Notes: generated by a model not told the origin, from the letters alone. Shown: positions 1 through 5,729, counted from the first letter of the stretch. The stretch is DNA of 7,101 nucleotides from Candidatus Bathyarchaeota archaeon (GCA_018396615.1 JAGTQT010000075.1:1-7101); one strand, 5' to 3'. A program made the numbers and translations.

Positions 1-1
1 A

Positions 2-961
2 AAAGTAATTGGCAAAATAGTTCGGTCAGCCATGAAAAACGAGGGGCTTCCAAAGTTTTATGAAGTGCCTATCGCAGATGCGCCTAATGTTGATGAGATA
101 CCGGACATTGTTAACCCCTCAGTTAACGGATTGATAGAGATCGGCCGTGGATGCTGCCGAGGCTGCCAATTCTGCAGCGTAACTTTAAGACCACTGAGAT
201 GGTATCCATACGAGAAGATCGCTCGGGAAATGCAGATAAACATTGAAAAGGGCAGGGCAGAGTGCACGTGTCTTCACGCGGAAGATGTTATGCTTTACGG
301 TTCAAAAAACACGATTCCGAACGAAGACAAACTGCTCAGACTTCATGAAATGGTTACAAAACAATCAAACAGCCTTTCATGGAGCCACTGCTCTCTTGCC
401 GCGGTAGCAGCCAAACCTAAACTCTTTGCGCAGATCTCGGAAACGATTAGGCAAAAGCAGGCTTGGTGGGGCGCCGAAATCGGCATAGAAACAGGCTCTG
501 CCGAATTAGCCGAGAAGGTGATGCCTGCGAAGGCTCACCCCTTTAAAGCCGAGGAATGGCCAGAAGTCGTGACAACCGGTATGGGTTTGATGCATGATTA
601 CAGGCTGGTTCCTGCGGCAACAATTATTGTTGGTGCGCCTGAAGAGACAGAAGATGACGTGATAAAGACTGTTGAGCTTATCGAGGACTTGAAGGACTGT
701 CGGAGTTTGATTGTACCCTTATATTTTGTTCCTATGGGAAGGTTGAAGGACGAAGACTGGTTTAAGCATGCCGAGATGACTGAGGCTCACAGAGAGCTGC
801 TTGTTAAGTGTGCGGAGCATGACTTTCGCTGGGTTAACGACCTTATAGAGTCAACTTTCGCTGGCAAGTTGTATTCAAACGTCATGCGCTATCTTTACAA
901 GTTTTTTGCCATGCTAGCTAGATACAAGATACGCCAAGCTGGAATCCCGCTTGAGGCTTAG
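2..961 (+). CDS. radical SAM enzyme, C-terminal part (gene starts left of window)
   Basis: This is an iron-sulfur radical SAM enzyme of the group that often carries an N-terminal cobalamin-binding domain; its substrate is not recognisable. The frame is open to base 2, so the gene begins upstream, and the ATG at base 32 is probably internal. Counting from that ATG, the cluster motif CX3CX2C is C41, C45 and C48, inside GRGCCRGCQFCS. HAEDVMLYG (from residue 82), the GIETGS motif (151-156, typical of the SAM-contacting strand) and VGAPEETEDD (from 200, then an amphipathic helix) follow in the usual order of the TIM-barrel core. The tail, after about residue 240, is helical and basic with no extra cysteine cluster. 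A B12-binding domain would lie off the left edge and cannot be confirmed. The stop is followed within 60 bases by a tRNA on the same strand. The family is secure, the reaction unknown. Confidence 0.9.
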   Translation, partial: KVIGKIVRSAMKNEGLPKFYEVPIADAPNVDEIPDIVNPSVNGLIEIGRGCCRGCQFCSVTLRPLRWYPYEKIAREMQINIEKGRAECTCLHAEDVMLYGSKNTIPNEDKLLRLHEMVTKQSNSLSWSHCSLAAVAAKPKLFAQISETIRQKQAWWGAEIGIETGSAELAEKVMPAKAHPFKAEEWPEVVTTGMGLMHDYRLVPAATIIVGAPEETEDDVIKTVELIEDLKDCRSLIVPLYFVPMGRLKDEDWFKHAEMTEAHRELLVKCAEHDFRWVNDLIESTFAGKLYSNVMRYLYKFFAMLARYKIRQAGIPLEA

Positions 962-970
962 ACAACTAGA

Positions 971-979
971 CTTAAATAT
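971..979 (+). promoter_or_regulatory. probable TATA box of tRNA-Asn
   Basis: CTTAAATAT lies about 40 bases before the mature 5' end of tRNA-Asn. An archaeal TATA element starts transcription roughly 25 bases downstream, which would leave a short 5' leader for RNase P to remove. The element begins ten bases after the radical SAM stop codon. It is identified by position and composition only. Confidence 0.4.
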
Positions 980-1017
980 GACTGAAAAACTCAAGAGAGT
1001 TAAATTGTCTTAAATGT

Positions 1018-1094
1018 GCCGCCGTAGCTCAGCTAGGTAGAGCGGCTGGCTGTTAACCAGTCGGTCATAGGTCCAAGTCCTATCGGCGGCGCCA
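1018..1094 (+). tRNA. tRNA-Asn(GTT), CCA encoded, no intron
   Basis: A complete cloverleaf can be drawn. The acceptor stem GCCGCCG (1018-1024) pairs perfectly with CGGCGGC (1084-1090). The D stem is GCTC/GAGC (1027-1030 with 1040-1043). The anticodon stem is 1045-1049 with 1057-1061, closing with a G-U pair, and its seven-base loop CTGTTAA holds anticodon GTT at 1052-1054, which reads the Asn codons AAC and AAU. The variable loop is five bases (1062-1066). The T stem ATAGG/CCTAT encloses TCCAAGT. The discriminator is G1091 and the 3' CCA is encoded at 1092-1094. There is no intron at the usual position after the anticodon. Archaea vary in whether CCA is encoded; the tRNA-Ala in this window lacks it. 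Confidence 0.97.
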
Positions 1095-1116
1095 AAAATC
1101 TCGTGTCTGCGATATG

Positions 1117-1125
1117 TTTTCTTTT
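1117..1125 (+). terminator. T-rich terminator after tRNA-Asn
   Basis: TTTTCTTTT begins 22 bases past the tRNA-Asn CCA end with no strong hairpin before it. This is the usual form of an archaeal terminator. It also separates the tRNA from the convergent GNAT gene ending at 1144. Confidence 0.4.
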
Positions 1126-1143
1126 AAGCTAGATTTACGTGCC

Positions 1144-1530
1144 TCATTGCATCTTTCTTTCCAGCAGCAATAACCTAGTAATCCATCGGTTTTTTGGAAT
1201 CCATTTTGACTTCTGAAAGACCGCCTCATACTTGGCGTCATAGGTTCCCATAACTGCAGTGCAGTTGTTGCGTTCACTCAAGATCAGGTTATAGGCAAAC
1301 TGGGAAAGAACGCTCTCTAAGCCATCAGCATAGATCGTGAACGTCCACATGAGGTCTGGTCTACGGCGAGGGTAAGCAAAGGATAGAGAGATGATCTCAT
1401 TATCTTTCATTGAAACGTAGAACTTGCTGTCCTTTTGAATGTTTTGAAGTGCTTCAAAGCTGAGGTCAAAAGCCTTCCAGTCATGGATCAAAACCCCATA
1501 AGGAATGATGTTCGGTTTTCTCTGCAGCAT
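1144..1530 (-). CDS. C-terminal half of a two-domain GNAT protein, out of frame with its N-terminal half
   Basis: This frame encodes 128 residues that look like the second, degenerate domain of a roughly 280-residue GNAT-family protein whose first domain lies just upstream in another frame. Seen directly: its frame is open only from 1539 (a TAA lies at 1540-1542). It overlaps the end of the N-terminal frame by about 50 bases on the same strand, and the offset between them is one base. The product begins around KPNIIPYGVLIHDW and contains beta-strand-like segments (FYVSMKDNEIISLSFAYP, then WTFTIYA) and a helix, ending in RLLLLERKMQ, the usual kind of final strand. The ATG at 1530 has GAGAGG only three bases before it, too close for an ideal ribosome binding site. 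I infer one broken or frameshifted gene. Alternatives are a sequencing or assembly error, or translational coupling of two polypeptides. Confidence 0.6.
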   Translation of the reverse strand: MLQRKPNIIPYGVLIHDWKAFDLSFEALQNIQKDSKFYVSMKDNEIISLSFAYPRRRPDLMWTFTIYADGLESVLSQFAYNLILSERNNCTAVMGTYDAKYEAVFQKSKWIPKNRWITRLLLLERKMQ

Positions 1531-1993
1531 CAGCCTCTCTTATATTCACATGAGTATCCATCTTTGGCGTTTTTCTCGGCCGCGGAGCAAATAGAACACC
1601 TACCTCAAATAGACGCGTGAAGCCGTGCTTTTCAGCAAGTCTAACCGAGGCTTCGTTATCTATTCCCGTCGTGTAGCGCAAACGCTCAAGATGCAGCTGT
1701 TCACCTTCTTCAATCAGTTTCTGGGTAAGCACATCGGCGTAGCCTTTGCGTCTGTGGTCGGGATGTACCCTAAGCCCTTCCATCCACCCTGTTTTTCCGT
1801 TTTCAATGACTCTGAGGTTGGCAACAGCAACCATGTGCTCGCCTATCTGGACACCGTACATCTTTGAGTTTTCGTCACAAAGCCAGTCATCGAGGACAAG
1901 AGGCAGATAATCATGCCCTTCCCATGTAAGCCGCGATATTTCTAGGATGTCTGGCTTATCTGCAGCAGTAACTCTTCTGATTCTTACGCTCAT
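1481..1993 (-). CDS. GNAT-family N-acetyltransferase, N-terminal catalytic domain
   Basis: This is a GCN5-related acetyltransferase that would transfer acetyl from acetyl-CoA to an amine; the acceptor is unknown. The fold is laid out in order: the first strand and helix, VRIRRVTAADKPDILEISR (3-21); the strand pair around residues 46-63; motif A, LRVHPDHRRKGYADVL (74-89), whose RRKGYA (81-86) is the pyrophosphate-binding Q/RxxGxG/A loop; and motif B, TGIDNEASVRLAEKHGF (109-125). The WEGHDYLP segment near residue 24 probably shapes the substrate pocket. The catalytic domain is complete by residue 150. The last twenty or so residues (after VNIREADAAEK) lie where the reading frame appears to switch to the second domain. 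The ATG at 1993 begins the conserved first strand; only a weak AGG precedes it. It lies 94 bases downstream of the small HExxH gene on the same strand and may be cotranscribed. Confidence 0.85.
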   Translation of the reverse strand: MSVRIRRVTAADKPDILEISRLTWEGHDYLPLVLDDWLCDENSKMYGVQIGEHMVAVANLRVIENGKTGWMEGLRVHPDHRRKGYADVLTQKLIEEGEQLHLERLRYTTGIDNEASVRLAEKHGFTRLFEVGVLFAPRPRKTPKMDTHVNIREADAAEKTEHHSLWGFDP

Positions 1994-2087
1994 AAGCCTA
2001 GTTTTCCGTCGCTGCTTTTTTGTCTTACGGAATAACCTACGGTATGCTTCTCCATAAGGATCTAAACTTGGAAAAATGCTGGTCTAA

Positions 2088-2318
2088 CTAGCTTTCAGTG
2101 CTTATTTCTGCATGTATTCTATCTAGCTTTAGGCTTGCTTTTTTGCCAGCTACTTTAAGCAAAACGTAGTGCAAGGTCTCATGAACTATTATGTCCTCAA
2201 TCTCACTTTCATGGAGCTCTCCGAAGATGTAGACTACACCGTAGCCTGTGTCAAAAACTCCCTGAATTGGAGGAAACCGAAAGACGAAATTTAACGCTCT
2301 GCTTGCTGCCGCTCCCAT
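2088..2318 (-). CDS. small HExxH putative zinc-binding protein (minimal metallopeptidase-like)
   Basis: This 76-residue protein carries the zinc-metallopeptidase signature HETLH (residues 46-50) inside a hydrophobic helix, IIVHETLHYVLLKVAG. Upstream is a strand-like stretch, YGVVYIFGELHESE, resembling the edge strand that precedes the active-site helix in zincins. Glu71, in the DRIHAE segment twenty residues after the second His, could be a third ligand as in gluzincins. It is far shorter than classical peptidases, closer in size to archaeal minigluzincins; that assignment is inference from motif and size. I chose the ATG at 2318 because GAGGTG (2331-2326) sits seven bases before it; a GTG at 2333 would add five residues but would overlap that site. 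There is no signal peptide, so it should be cytosolic. The GNAT gene lies just downstream. It could instead be a non-catalytic zinc protein. Confidence 0.7.
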   Translation of the reverse strand: MGAAASRALNFVFRFPPIQGVFDTGYGVVYIFGELHESEIEDIIVHETLHYVLLKVAGKKASLKLDRIHAEISTES

Positions 2319-2365
2319 GAGTTTGCACCTCACTGTGTTTGCTTCAAGATAAATTAAGGCTGGCT

Positions 2366-2375
2366 AAAGTATAAG
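2366..2375 (-). promoter_or_regulatory. probable TATA box of the HExxH gene
   Basis: On the minus strand CTTATACTTT lies 48 bases before the ATG at 2318. Transcription starting about 25 bases downstream would give a leader of roughly 25 bases that contains the GAGGTG ribosome binding site. It is assigned by sequence and spacing only. Confidence 0.4.
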
Positions 2376-2453
2376 TGGGATATTCCAATCTGCAAAATAT
2401 ATCACGTTCAAAGGACATCGCCTAAATGACGAGCGCTTGTTCAACACGCAAAA

Positions 2454-2505
2454 CAGAAATTCTGGCAAGCCACATTTCTGGTTTAAGAAAAGAGAAAAAG
2501 GAGGA
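2454..2505 (-). terminator. terminator region of the beta-propeller gene (T-rich tract plus hairpin)
   Basis: Reading the minus strand past the propeller stop, a pyrimidine-rich tract with T5 and T4 runs (2505-2486) comes first. A hairpin follows: CAGAAAT (2480-2474) pairs with ATTTCTG (2460-2454), with an inner TGG/CCA stem, and TTTT comes immediately after it. Both are plausible archaeal stop signals. They separate this unit from the promoter of the HExxH gene. Confidence 0.45.
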
Positions 2506-2514
2506 TACGGCTTC

Positions 2515-4119
2515 TTACTTTTCAGGTTTTCTTCTCAATGCTGCCATCGCTGCTGTTGCAAAGACCATCAGAAGGGTAGGAATCAACGCCTGCGGGAACT
2601 CTGGGATAACCGTGGTGCCTGTTATCTCCACCGTAAGAGGATTTTTGTCGGCATGATAGTAGTTAAAGTAGAGTGACGAATGCGTTCCATTATTTACTGG
2701 CGTGTGGCTCACGAGTCCTCCGCCTATCTTTACTGTGTACGGTCCGCCAAGCATTTCATTGGGCAGTGTTATATTTGTTGCACTTTTTGCAAGGTCAATT
2801 CCAGCTAAGGTGTAGGTGATTTTCTTCTCGCTGGTCAAGCGTGTTATGTTAATTGCTGCACCTGGTGTAGCATTGGCGACCACCATTTTGATCGTGTAAG
2901 TATAGCCTGGCGGAGTAACCGTGTAATAGTATGTTTGGGGCGGGTAATAGTCTCCGATGCAAGTGATCTTGGAGTAAGTTGAAACAAATAGCCTGCCGTC
3001 AGCGATAACTACGTTACGCAAGCTGTCAGCTTCAAAATGTCTGCTCCACACGGGGTGGCTGTCATCCGTATCTAAAGCATAAAGGTCGTATGTGCCTGCG
3101 TAGAAGAACATCTTTTGGTCAGCGACTACAGGAGCGCCGGGATAGCTAGCTACAGTTCGACTCCATATTTTTATTTGTGGGTCATTTTCGTTGTAATTTG
3201 GTCCTCCAGAGGTTGGCGTCGCGCGTAGGGCATAAGCTGTTTGGTAGCCAGTGACGTAGAGAACGTCGTTGGAGAATGCTGGGTCCTCTATTTGGGTATA
3301 AGTAGTTGTCCATTTCCATACGAGTTCACCAAACGGGTTTGTCGTGGTTGCATTCAACGCATAAATGCAGTGTTCAGCAGTAGAAGAAACAACGAAAACT
3401 TTGCCTCCGCCTACGCATGGTGTAGAGCGCACGTTTCCTCCAGTCGTGTAACTCCATACAAGGGATGCACCTAAATCGTTGGAAATGTTTAGTGCATAGA
3501 TTTTGTCGTCATCTGAGCCGAAATAGAGCATGTCACCATGAATCGCCGGCGAAGAATAAATTGAACCTCCAGCGTCAAACTGCCACATATATTGAAGCGT
3601 TGAAGCATTGTAGGCGTAAAGATGCCCATCATATGTTCCAAAGAAGACTTTTCCGTAAGCTACCGCAACGCATGTAAGTACATAGTCTGGGCTTACGCTG
3701 GCTTCTTGGAGTTTAGCTCCCGTTGTCGCGTTTATCGAGTATACGTAGCCGCTGCTTGTGCCAACATAGATCACGCCGTTCGAGTATGTAAGTTCCTTAG
3801 GAGTGCCGCTAAGTGTGAAGGATTGCCAAAGCTCTATACCCGTGGTCTCGTCAAAAGCGTACAGTTTCGAGCCTGATCCGCCAACAATCACTTTGCCTTC
3901 CGCAATTATTGGCGCCGTTGAAGGATACACATTCTTGGTGAACCATATGGACTGGTTGCTGTCTGGTGCATCAGTGGAGGTGGATCCTTGGCGTGCGAGA
4001 TTGTATCGCCATGTTGGCCAAGGCTCAGTAGTCTGGTAGAGAGCGCTGGCCGTGTGCAAGATCATAGCTAAAGCAAGCACGCAAAGAAAAACGCTAACAA
4101 GTATTTTCATTTTTATCAT
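2515..4119 (-). CDS. secreted PQQ/BamB-like beta-propeller surface protein with PEF-type C-terminal sorting signal
   Basis: A 534-residue extracytoplasmic protein. Residues 1-26 form a Sec signal peptide (basic start, hydrophobic core, ASA before the likely cut). Residues about 33-390 are seven to eight repeats of the PQQ-like blade type, each reading roughly 'GKVYVGT..GYLYALNATTG...W', for example GKVIVGGSGSKLYAFDETTG and GDMLYFGSDDDKIYALN. A beta-rich spacer (about 391-505) follows, then PEFP at 506-509, a hydrophobic span and the basic tail RRKPEK. That is the tripartite layout of PEF-CTERM proteins processed by archaeosortases. At least nine N-X-S/T sequons (NQS, NAT, NAS, NIS, NIT, NGT) suggest N-glycosylation. 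The ligand is unknown; such propellers usually act as scaffolds, and no PQQ-dehydrogenase active site is evident. The ATG at 4119 is supported by GGAAGG seven bases upstream; Met4 is an alternative. The glycosyltransferase gene is divergent from it. Confidence 0.9.
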   Translation of the reverse strand: MIKMKILVSVFLCVLALAMILHTASALYQTTEPWPTWRYNLARQGSTSTDAPDSNQSIWFTKNVYPSTAPIIAEGKVIVGGSGSKLYAFDETTGIELWQSFTLSGTPKELTYSNGVIYVGTSSGYVYSINATTGAKLQEASVSPDYVLTCVAVAYGKVFFGTYDGHLYAYNASTLQYMWQFDAGGSIYSSPAIHGDMLYFGSDDDKIYALNISNDLGASLVWSYTTGGNVRSTPCVGGGKVFVVSSTAEHCIYALNATTTNPFGELVWKWTTTYTQIEDPAFSNDVLYVTGYQTAYALRATPTSGGPNYNENDPQIKIWSRTVASYPGAPVVADQKMFFYAGTYDLYALDTDDSHPVWSRHFEADSLRNVVIADGRLFVSTYSKITCIGDYYPPQTYYYTVTPPGYTYTIKMVVANATPGAAINITRLTSEKKITYTLAGIDLAKSATNITLPNEMLGGPYTVKIGGGLVSHTPVNNGTHSSLYFNYYHADKNPLTVEITGTTVIPEFPQALIPTLLMVFATAAMAALRRKPEK

Positions 4120-4165
4120 TTTTCATCCTTCCAACATTTTCTTAGAGTCAAACTCTGTTTCTGAG

Positions 4166-4178
4166 TTAATAAATTTTT
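4166..4178 (-). promoter_or_regulatory. TATA box of the beta-propeller gene
   Basis: On the minus strand AAAAATTTATTAA lies about 50 bases before the ATG at 4119. A start site about 25 bases downstream leaves a leader of around 25 bases holding the GGAAGG ribosome binding site. It lies back to back with the TATA box of the divergent glycosyltransferase, about 100 bases away. Confidence 0.5.
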
Positions 4179-4276
4179 ACCAAGCCCGAATCAAGATCTC
4201 TGCTGAAATCGTGTCGCAGAAATTTCATGTTTTTCGGCTTTGTTGCTGCGATTTCTATTCCAAAATCGACTTTTTC

Positions 4277-4286
4277 CTTATATACC
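4277..4286 (+). promoter_or_regulatory. TATA box of the glycosyltransferase gene
   Basis: CTTATATACC closely matches the archaeal TATA consensus. The predicted start, near 4306-4310, would give a leader of about 75 bases before the TTG start at 4385. That leader contains a 17-codon reading frame beginning with ATG at 4321 and ending at 4374; whether it is translated is unknown. Confidence 0.55.
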
Positions 4287-4384
4287 AAACACTATGAAAC
4301 AAAAACAGACCACCTACCCTATGACCCAGCGCGCATGTAAAACTGGGCAATCCGAAAATAGCTACTATTCGTAGGTAGAGCCAT

Positions 4385-5128
4385 TTGACAAATAAAGTGT
4401 TCGTAGTGCTACCGTGCTACAACGAGGAAATGAGTCTAAGCCTTCTTGCCGAACGTATAGACGAAGCATGCGCAAAAATGGATTACTCTGTCATCGCAGT
4501 TGATGATGGAAGCAAAGATCAAACATATGCCACTTTACTTAAGCTTCAAAAACATTTCCCCATCATAATCAAAAGACATACACGCAATATGGGTCTTCAA
4601 GCCGCACTACGAACAGGACTGACAAAAGCTGCAAGTACCGCCAAGGACAATGGCGACGGCATCGTAGTAATGGATGCTGATCTAACTCATGACCCAAAAT
4701 ACATTCCGCACATGATCGCAGCGTTGGCTAAAGGCTACGATGTTGCCATCGGCTCAAGATACGTCAAGGGAGGAGTGCAGCTAGGCGTGCCGGTGCACCG
4801 CCAGGTATTAAGCATTGGCATGCGCTTTGTAAGCATGTGTCTCTTCAGGTTACCGGTTAGAGACGTAACAAGCGGCTATAGAGCATACCGCGCAGAACTT
4901 CTAAAACGCCTACTAGCTACTTACGGCGATAGCTTTATCGAGTCAAAAGGCTTTGAAGTAGCGTTCGAGCTTTTGATCAAAACTTGCAAGCTAGGTGCAC
5001 GCTTCGCCGAGATTCCTCTCCGTTTGGACTATTCTAAGAAAAAAAGCCGCAGTAAACTTGCAGTTCAAAAGACCATTTTCAACTATTTTAAACTGATTTT
5101 AAGAAATCTGAAAATCAGCTTCAGCTGA
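4385..5128 (+). CDS. family 2 glycosyltransferase, dolichyl-phosphate mannosyltransferase (DPM1) type
   Basis: A 247-residue GT-A enzyme that most likely moves a sugar from a nucleotide donor (GDP-mannose in the name-giving enzymes) to dolichyl phosphate at the inner membrane face, supplying lipid-linked sugar for protein glycosylation. Motifs in order are: VFVVLPCYNEE (5-15); VDDGSKDQT (39-47); RNMGLQAALRTG (67-78); the metal-binding DAD (97-99) followed by HDP (102-104); IGSRYVKGG (122-130); and SGYRAY (163-168) in the acceptor-side region. It ends soon after a basic YSKKKSRSKL segment and has no C-terminal membrane helices, so it is the short soluble or peripheral DPM1 form. The start is TTG at 4385: an in-frame TAG at 4376-4378 excludes an upstream start, and starting at GTG 4397 would trim the first strand. 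The ribosome binding site is weak. Donor and acceptor are inferred from family. It is divergent from a sequon-rich surface protein. Confidence 0.9.
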   Translation: MTNKVFVVLPCYNEEMSLSLLAERIDEACAKMDYSVIAVDDGSKDQTYATLLKLQKHFPIIIKRHTRNMGLQAALRTGLTKAASTAKDNGDGIVVMDADLTHDPKYIPHMIAALAKGYDVAIGSRYVKGGVQLGVPVHRQVLSIGMRFVSMCLFRLPVRDVTSGYRAYRAELLKRLLATYGDSFIESKGFEVAFELLIKTCKLGARFAEIPLRLDYSKKKSRSKLAVQKTIFNYFKLILRNLKISFS

Positions 5129-5172
5129 TCCGCAAGACATATCAATTCTACCAGTTCATTACAAATGCTTTT

Positions 5173-5257
5173 GGGGAGGAAGGCTTGCGGGGGAGAAAGA
5201 AGAGAAGGGAATCTGAGCCCTTGCTTAAAAACTGCCGCTGACCCTACCATCCTCCCC
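5173..5257 (+). ncRNA. candidate structured RNA, strand uncertain
   Basis: GGGGAGGA (5173-5180) is perfectly complementary to TCCTCCCC (5250-5257), and after one A-A mismatch two more G-C pairs continue the helix. Inside, GCGG (5187-5190) can pair with CCGC (5235-5238), and AAGGG (5205-5209) with CCCTT (5218-5222) around the eight-base loop AATCTGAG. On the plus strand a T-rich run (5276-5286) follows and ACATATCAA lies about 30 bases before, which fits a short transcription unit. A minus-strand transcript is also possible because AACTTAAAAAAAG lies about 30 bases before the other end. I recognise no known family: it is not SRP, 5S, RNase P or a clear box C/D or H/ACA guide. It might be only a 3' structure of the glycosyltransferase mRNA. 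Confidence 0.3.
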
Positions 5258-5275
5258 ACGCTATAGTATTGTAAC

Positions 5276-5286
5276 TTTCTTTTTTT
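5276..5286 (+). terminator. T-run after the glycosyltransferase gene and candidate RNA
   Basis: TTTCTTTTTTT lies 18 bases past the closed stem ending at 5257. A seven-T run after a GC-rich stem is a good candidate for a stop signal for plus-strand transcription from the glycosyltransferase gene, the candidate RNA or both. Confidence 0.45.
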
Positions 5287-5331
5287 AAGTTTTTCCAAAA
5301 AGCTTGTCAATATCAAACAATATAACAATGC

Positions 5332-5345
5332 AAAAATTCAAAAAC
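5332..5345 (-). terminator. T-rich terminator after tRNA-Ala
   Basis: Reading the minus strand about 40 bases past the end of tRNA-Ala, two T5 runs separated by GAA appear. This is the hairpin-less terminator form common in archaea. Confidence 0.4.
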
Positions 5346-5382
5346 AACCATACACCAAAGGGCTTGCGAATCCAAAGCCTAG

Positions 5383-5457
5383 TGGACTGGGCGGGATTTG
5401 AACCCGCGGCCTCCGCATTGCGAATGCGGCGTTCATACCAGTCTGAACTACCAGCCC
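5383..5457 (-). tRNA. tRNA-Ala(CGC), CCA not encoded, no intron
   Basis: On the minus strand the acceptor GGGCTGG (5457-5451) pairs with CCAGTCC (5390-5384). Its third pair is G-U, the G3:U70 identity element read by alanyl-tRNA synthetase. The D stem is GTTC/GAAC. The anticodon stem CCGCA/TGCGG encloses TTCGCAA, giving anticodon CGC for the Ala codon GCG. The variable loop is AGGCC. The T stem GCGGG/CCCGC encloses TTCAAAT. The discriminator is A at 5383 and the next bases are not CCA, so the end is added after transcription. The anticodon loop is uninterrupted. Confidence 0.97.
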
Positions 5458-5484
5458 AAGCTTTAGAGAGACGTCAATAACGAT

Positions 5485-5495
5485 GATATTTAGAG
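5485..5495 (-). promoter_or_regulatory. probable TATA box of tRNA-Ala
   Basis: TCTAAATATCA on the minus strand lies about 30 bases before the first tRNA base at 5457. Transcription would therefore begin within a few bases of the mature end. It is assigned from composition and spacing only. Confidence 0.4.
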
Positions 5496-5593
5496 CTATC
5501 GGTTTTGCTTCACCATAATGATTTAAAACCAAATCTCAAGCAAACATAAAAAAGACTAGAAGAATGCTGTTTAGCTTGCTCTGTAGAAAAGAG

Positions 5594-5610
5594 TTTAAAC
5601 ACGGTTTAAA
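5594..5610. repeat. short AT-rich palindrome TTTAAAC-acg-GTTTAAA
   Basis: Two seven-base arms are perfect inverted repeats with a three-base centre. Read another way, GTTTAAA occurs twice in direct orientation 11 bases apart (5593 and 5604), about one helical turn. It could be a regulator site or a TATA-like element, but no recognisable gene starts nearby on either strand. Confidence 0.3.
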
Positions 5611-5651
5611 TAAGAAGGCCTAGGTTTTAAGATCGGTGGAGGCGCTCTAAA

Positions 5652-5729
5652 AAGGCATCTTCAAACAAAAGGTGCAAAATTCTGTAAGGCACTCTTGCTT
5701 TACAGAAATTCTTTAGACTGTAAGGCATC
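5652..5729. repeat. degenerate repeats of about 35 bases beginning AAGGCA
   Basis: AAGGCATC occurs at 5652 and 5722, with AAGGCACT between them at 5686, giving spacings of 34 and 36 bases. The second and third copies share the longer string CTGTAAGGCA (5682-5691 and 5718-5727), and AAATTCT precedes that string in both. The rest of each unit has diverged. The copies lie just downstream of the small basic gene on the minus strand. They are too few and too uneven for a CRISPR array. Confidence 0.4.
5676..5707 (-). terminator. hairpin and T-run after the small basic gene
   Basis: On the minus strand TTCTGTAA (5707-5700) pairs with TTACAGAA (5687-5680) around a 12-base loop and is followed directly by TTTT. 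This lies 35 bases past the stop codon of the 31-codon gene, so it could end that transcript. The stem is AT-rich and therefore weak. Confidence 0.35.

Noticed and set aside
2426..2676. Two overlapping plus-strand frames of 76 and 79 codons starting before the propeller's 3' end
   Set aside because: Most of each is antisense to the well-supported propeller gene, the sequences resemble no domain, and they overlap each other in different frames. Only the upstream TATA-like element is kept, as a low-interest finding.
5173..5257. Assignment of the stemmed region to SRP RNA, 5S rRNA or a box H/ACA guide
   Set aside because: It is too short for SRP, lacks the 5S loop sequences, and has no ACA box directly after the closing stem.
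5083..5328. An 81-codon minus-strand frame between the glycosyltransferase and tRNA-Ala
   Set aside because: It overlaps the end of the glycosyltransferase gene and crosses the candidate RNA stem. Composition is erratic, with no ribosome binding site and no recognisable domain.
5481..5495. A box C-like ATGAT string as part of a C/D guide RNA
   Set aside because: It matches the box C consensus only partly and has no paired box D outside the tRNA. It is better explained as the TATA region of tRNA-Ala.
5338..5532. A 64-codon minus-strand frame
   Set aside because: It reads straight through tRNA-Ala; its middle is the translated tRNA sequence.
5652..5729. A CRISPR array suggested by repeats spaced about 35 bases apart
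   Set aside because: Only 6-10 bases are shared among three copies, the spacing varies, there is no long palindromic repeat, and no cas gene is present.
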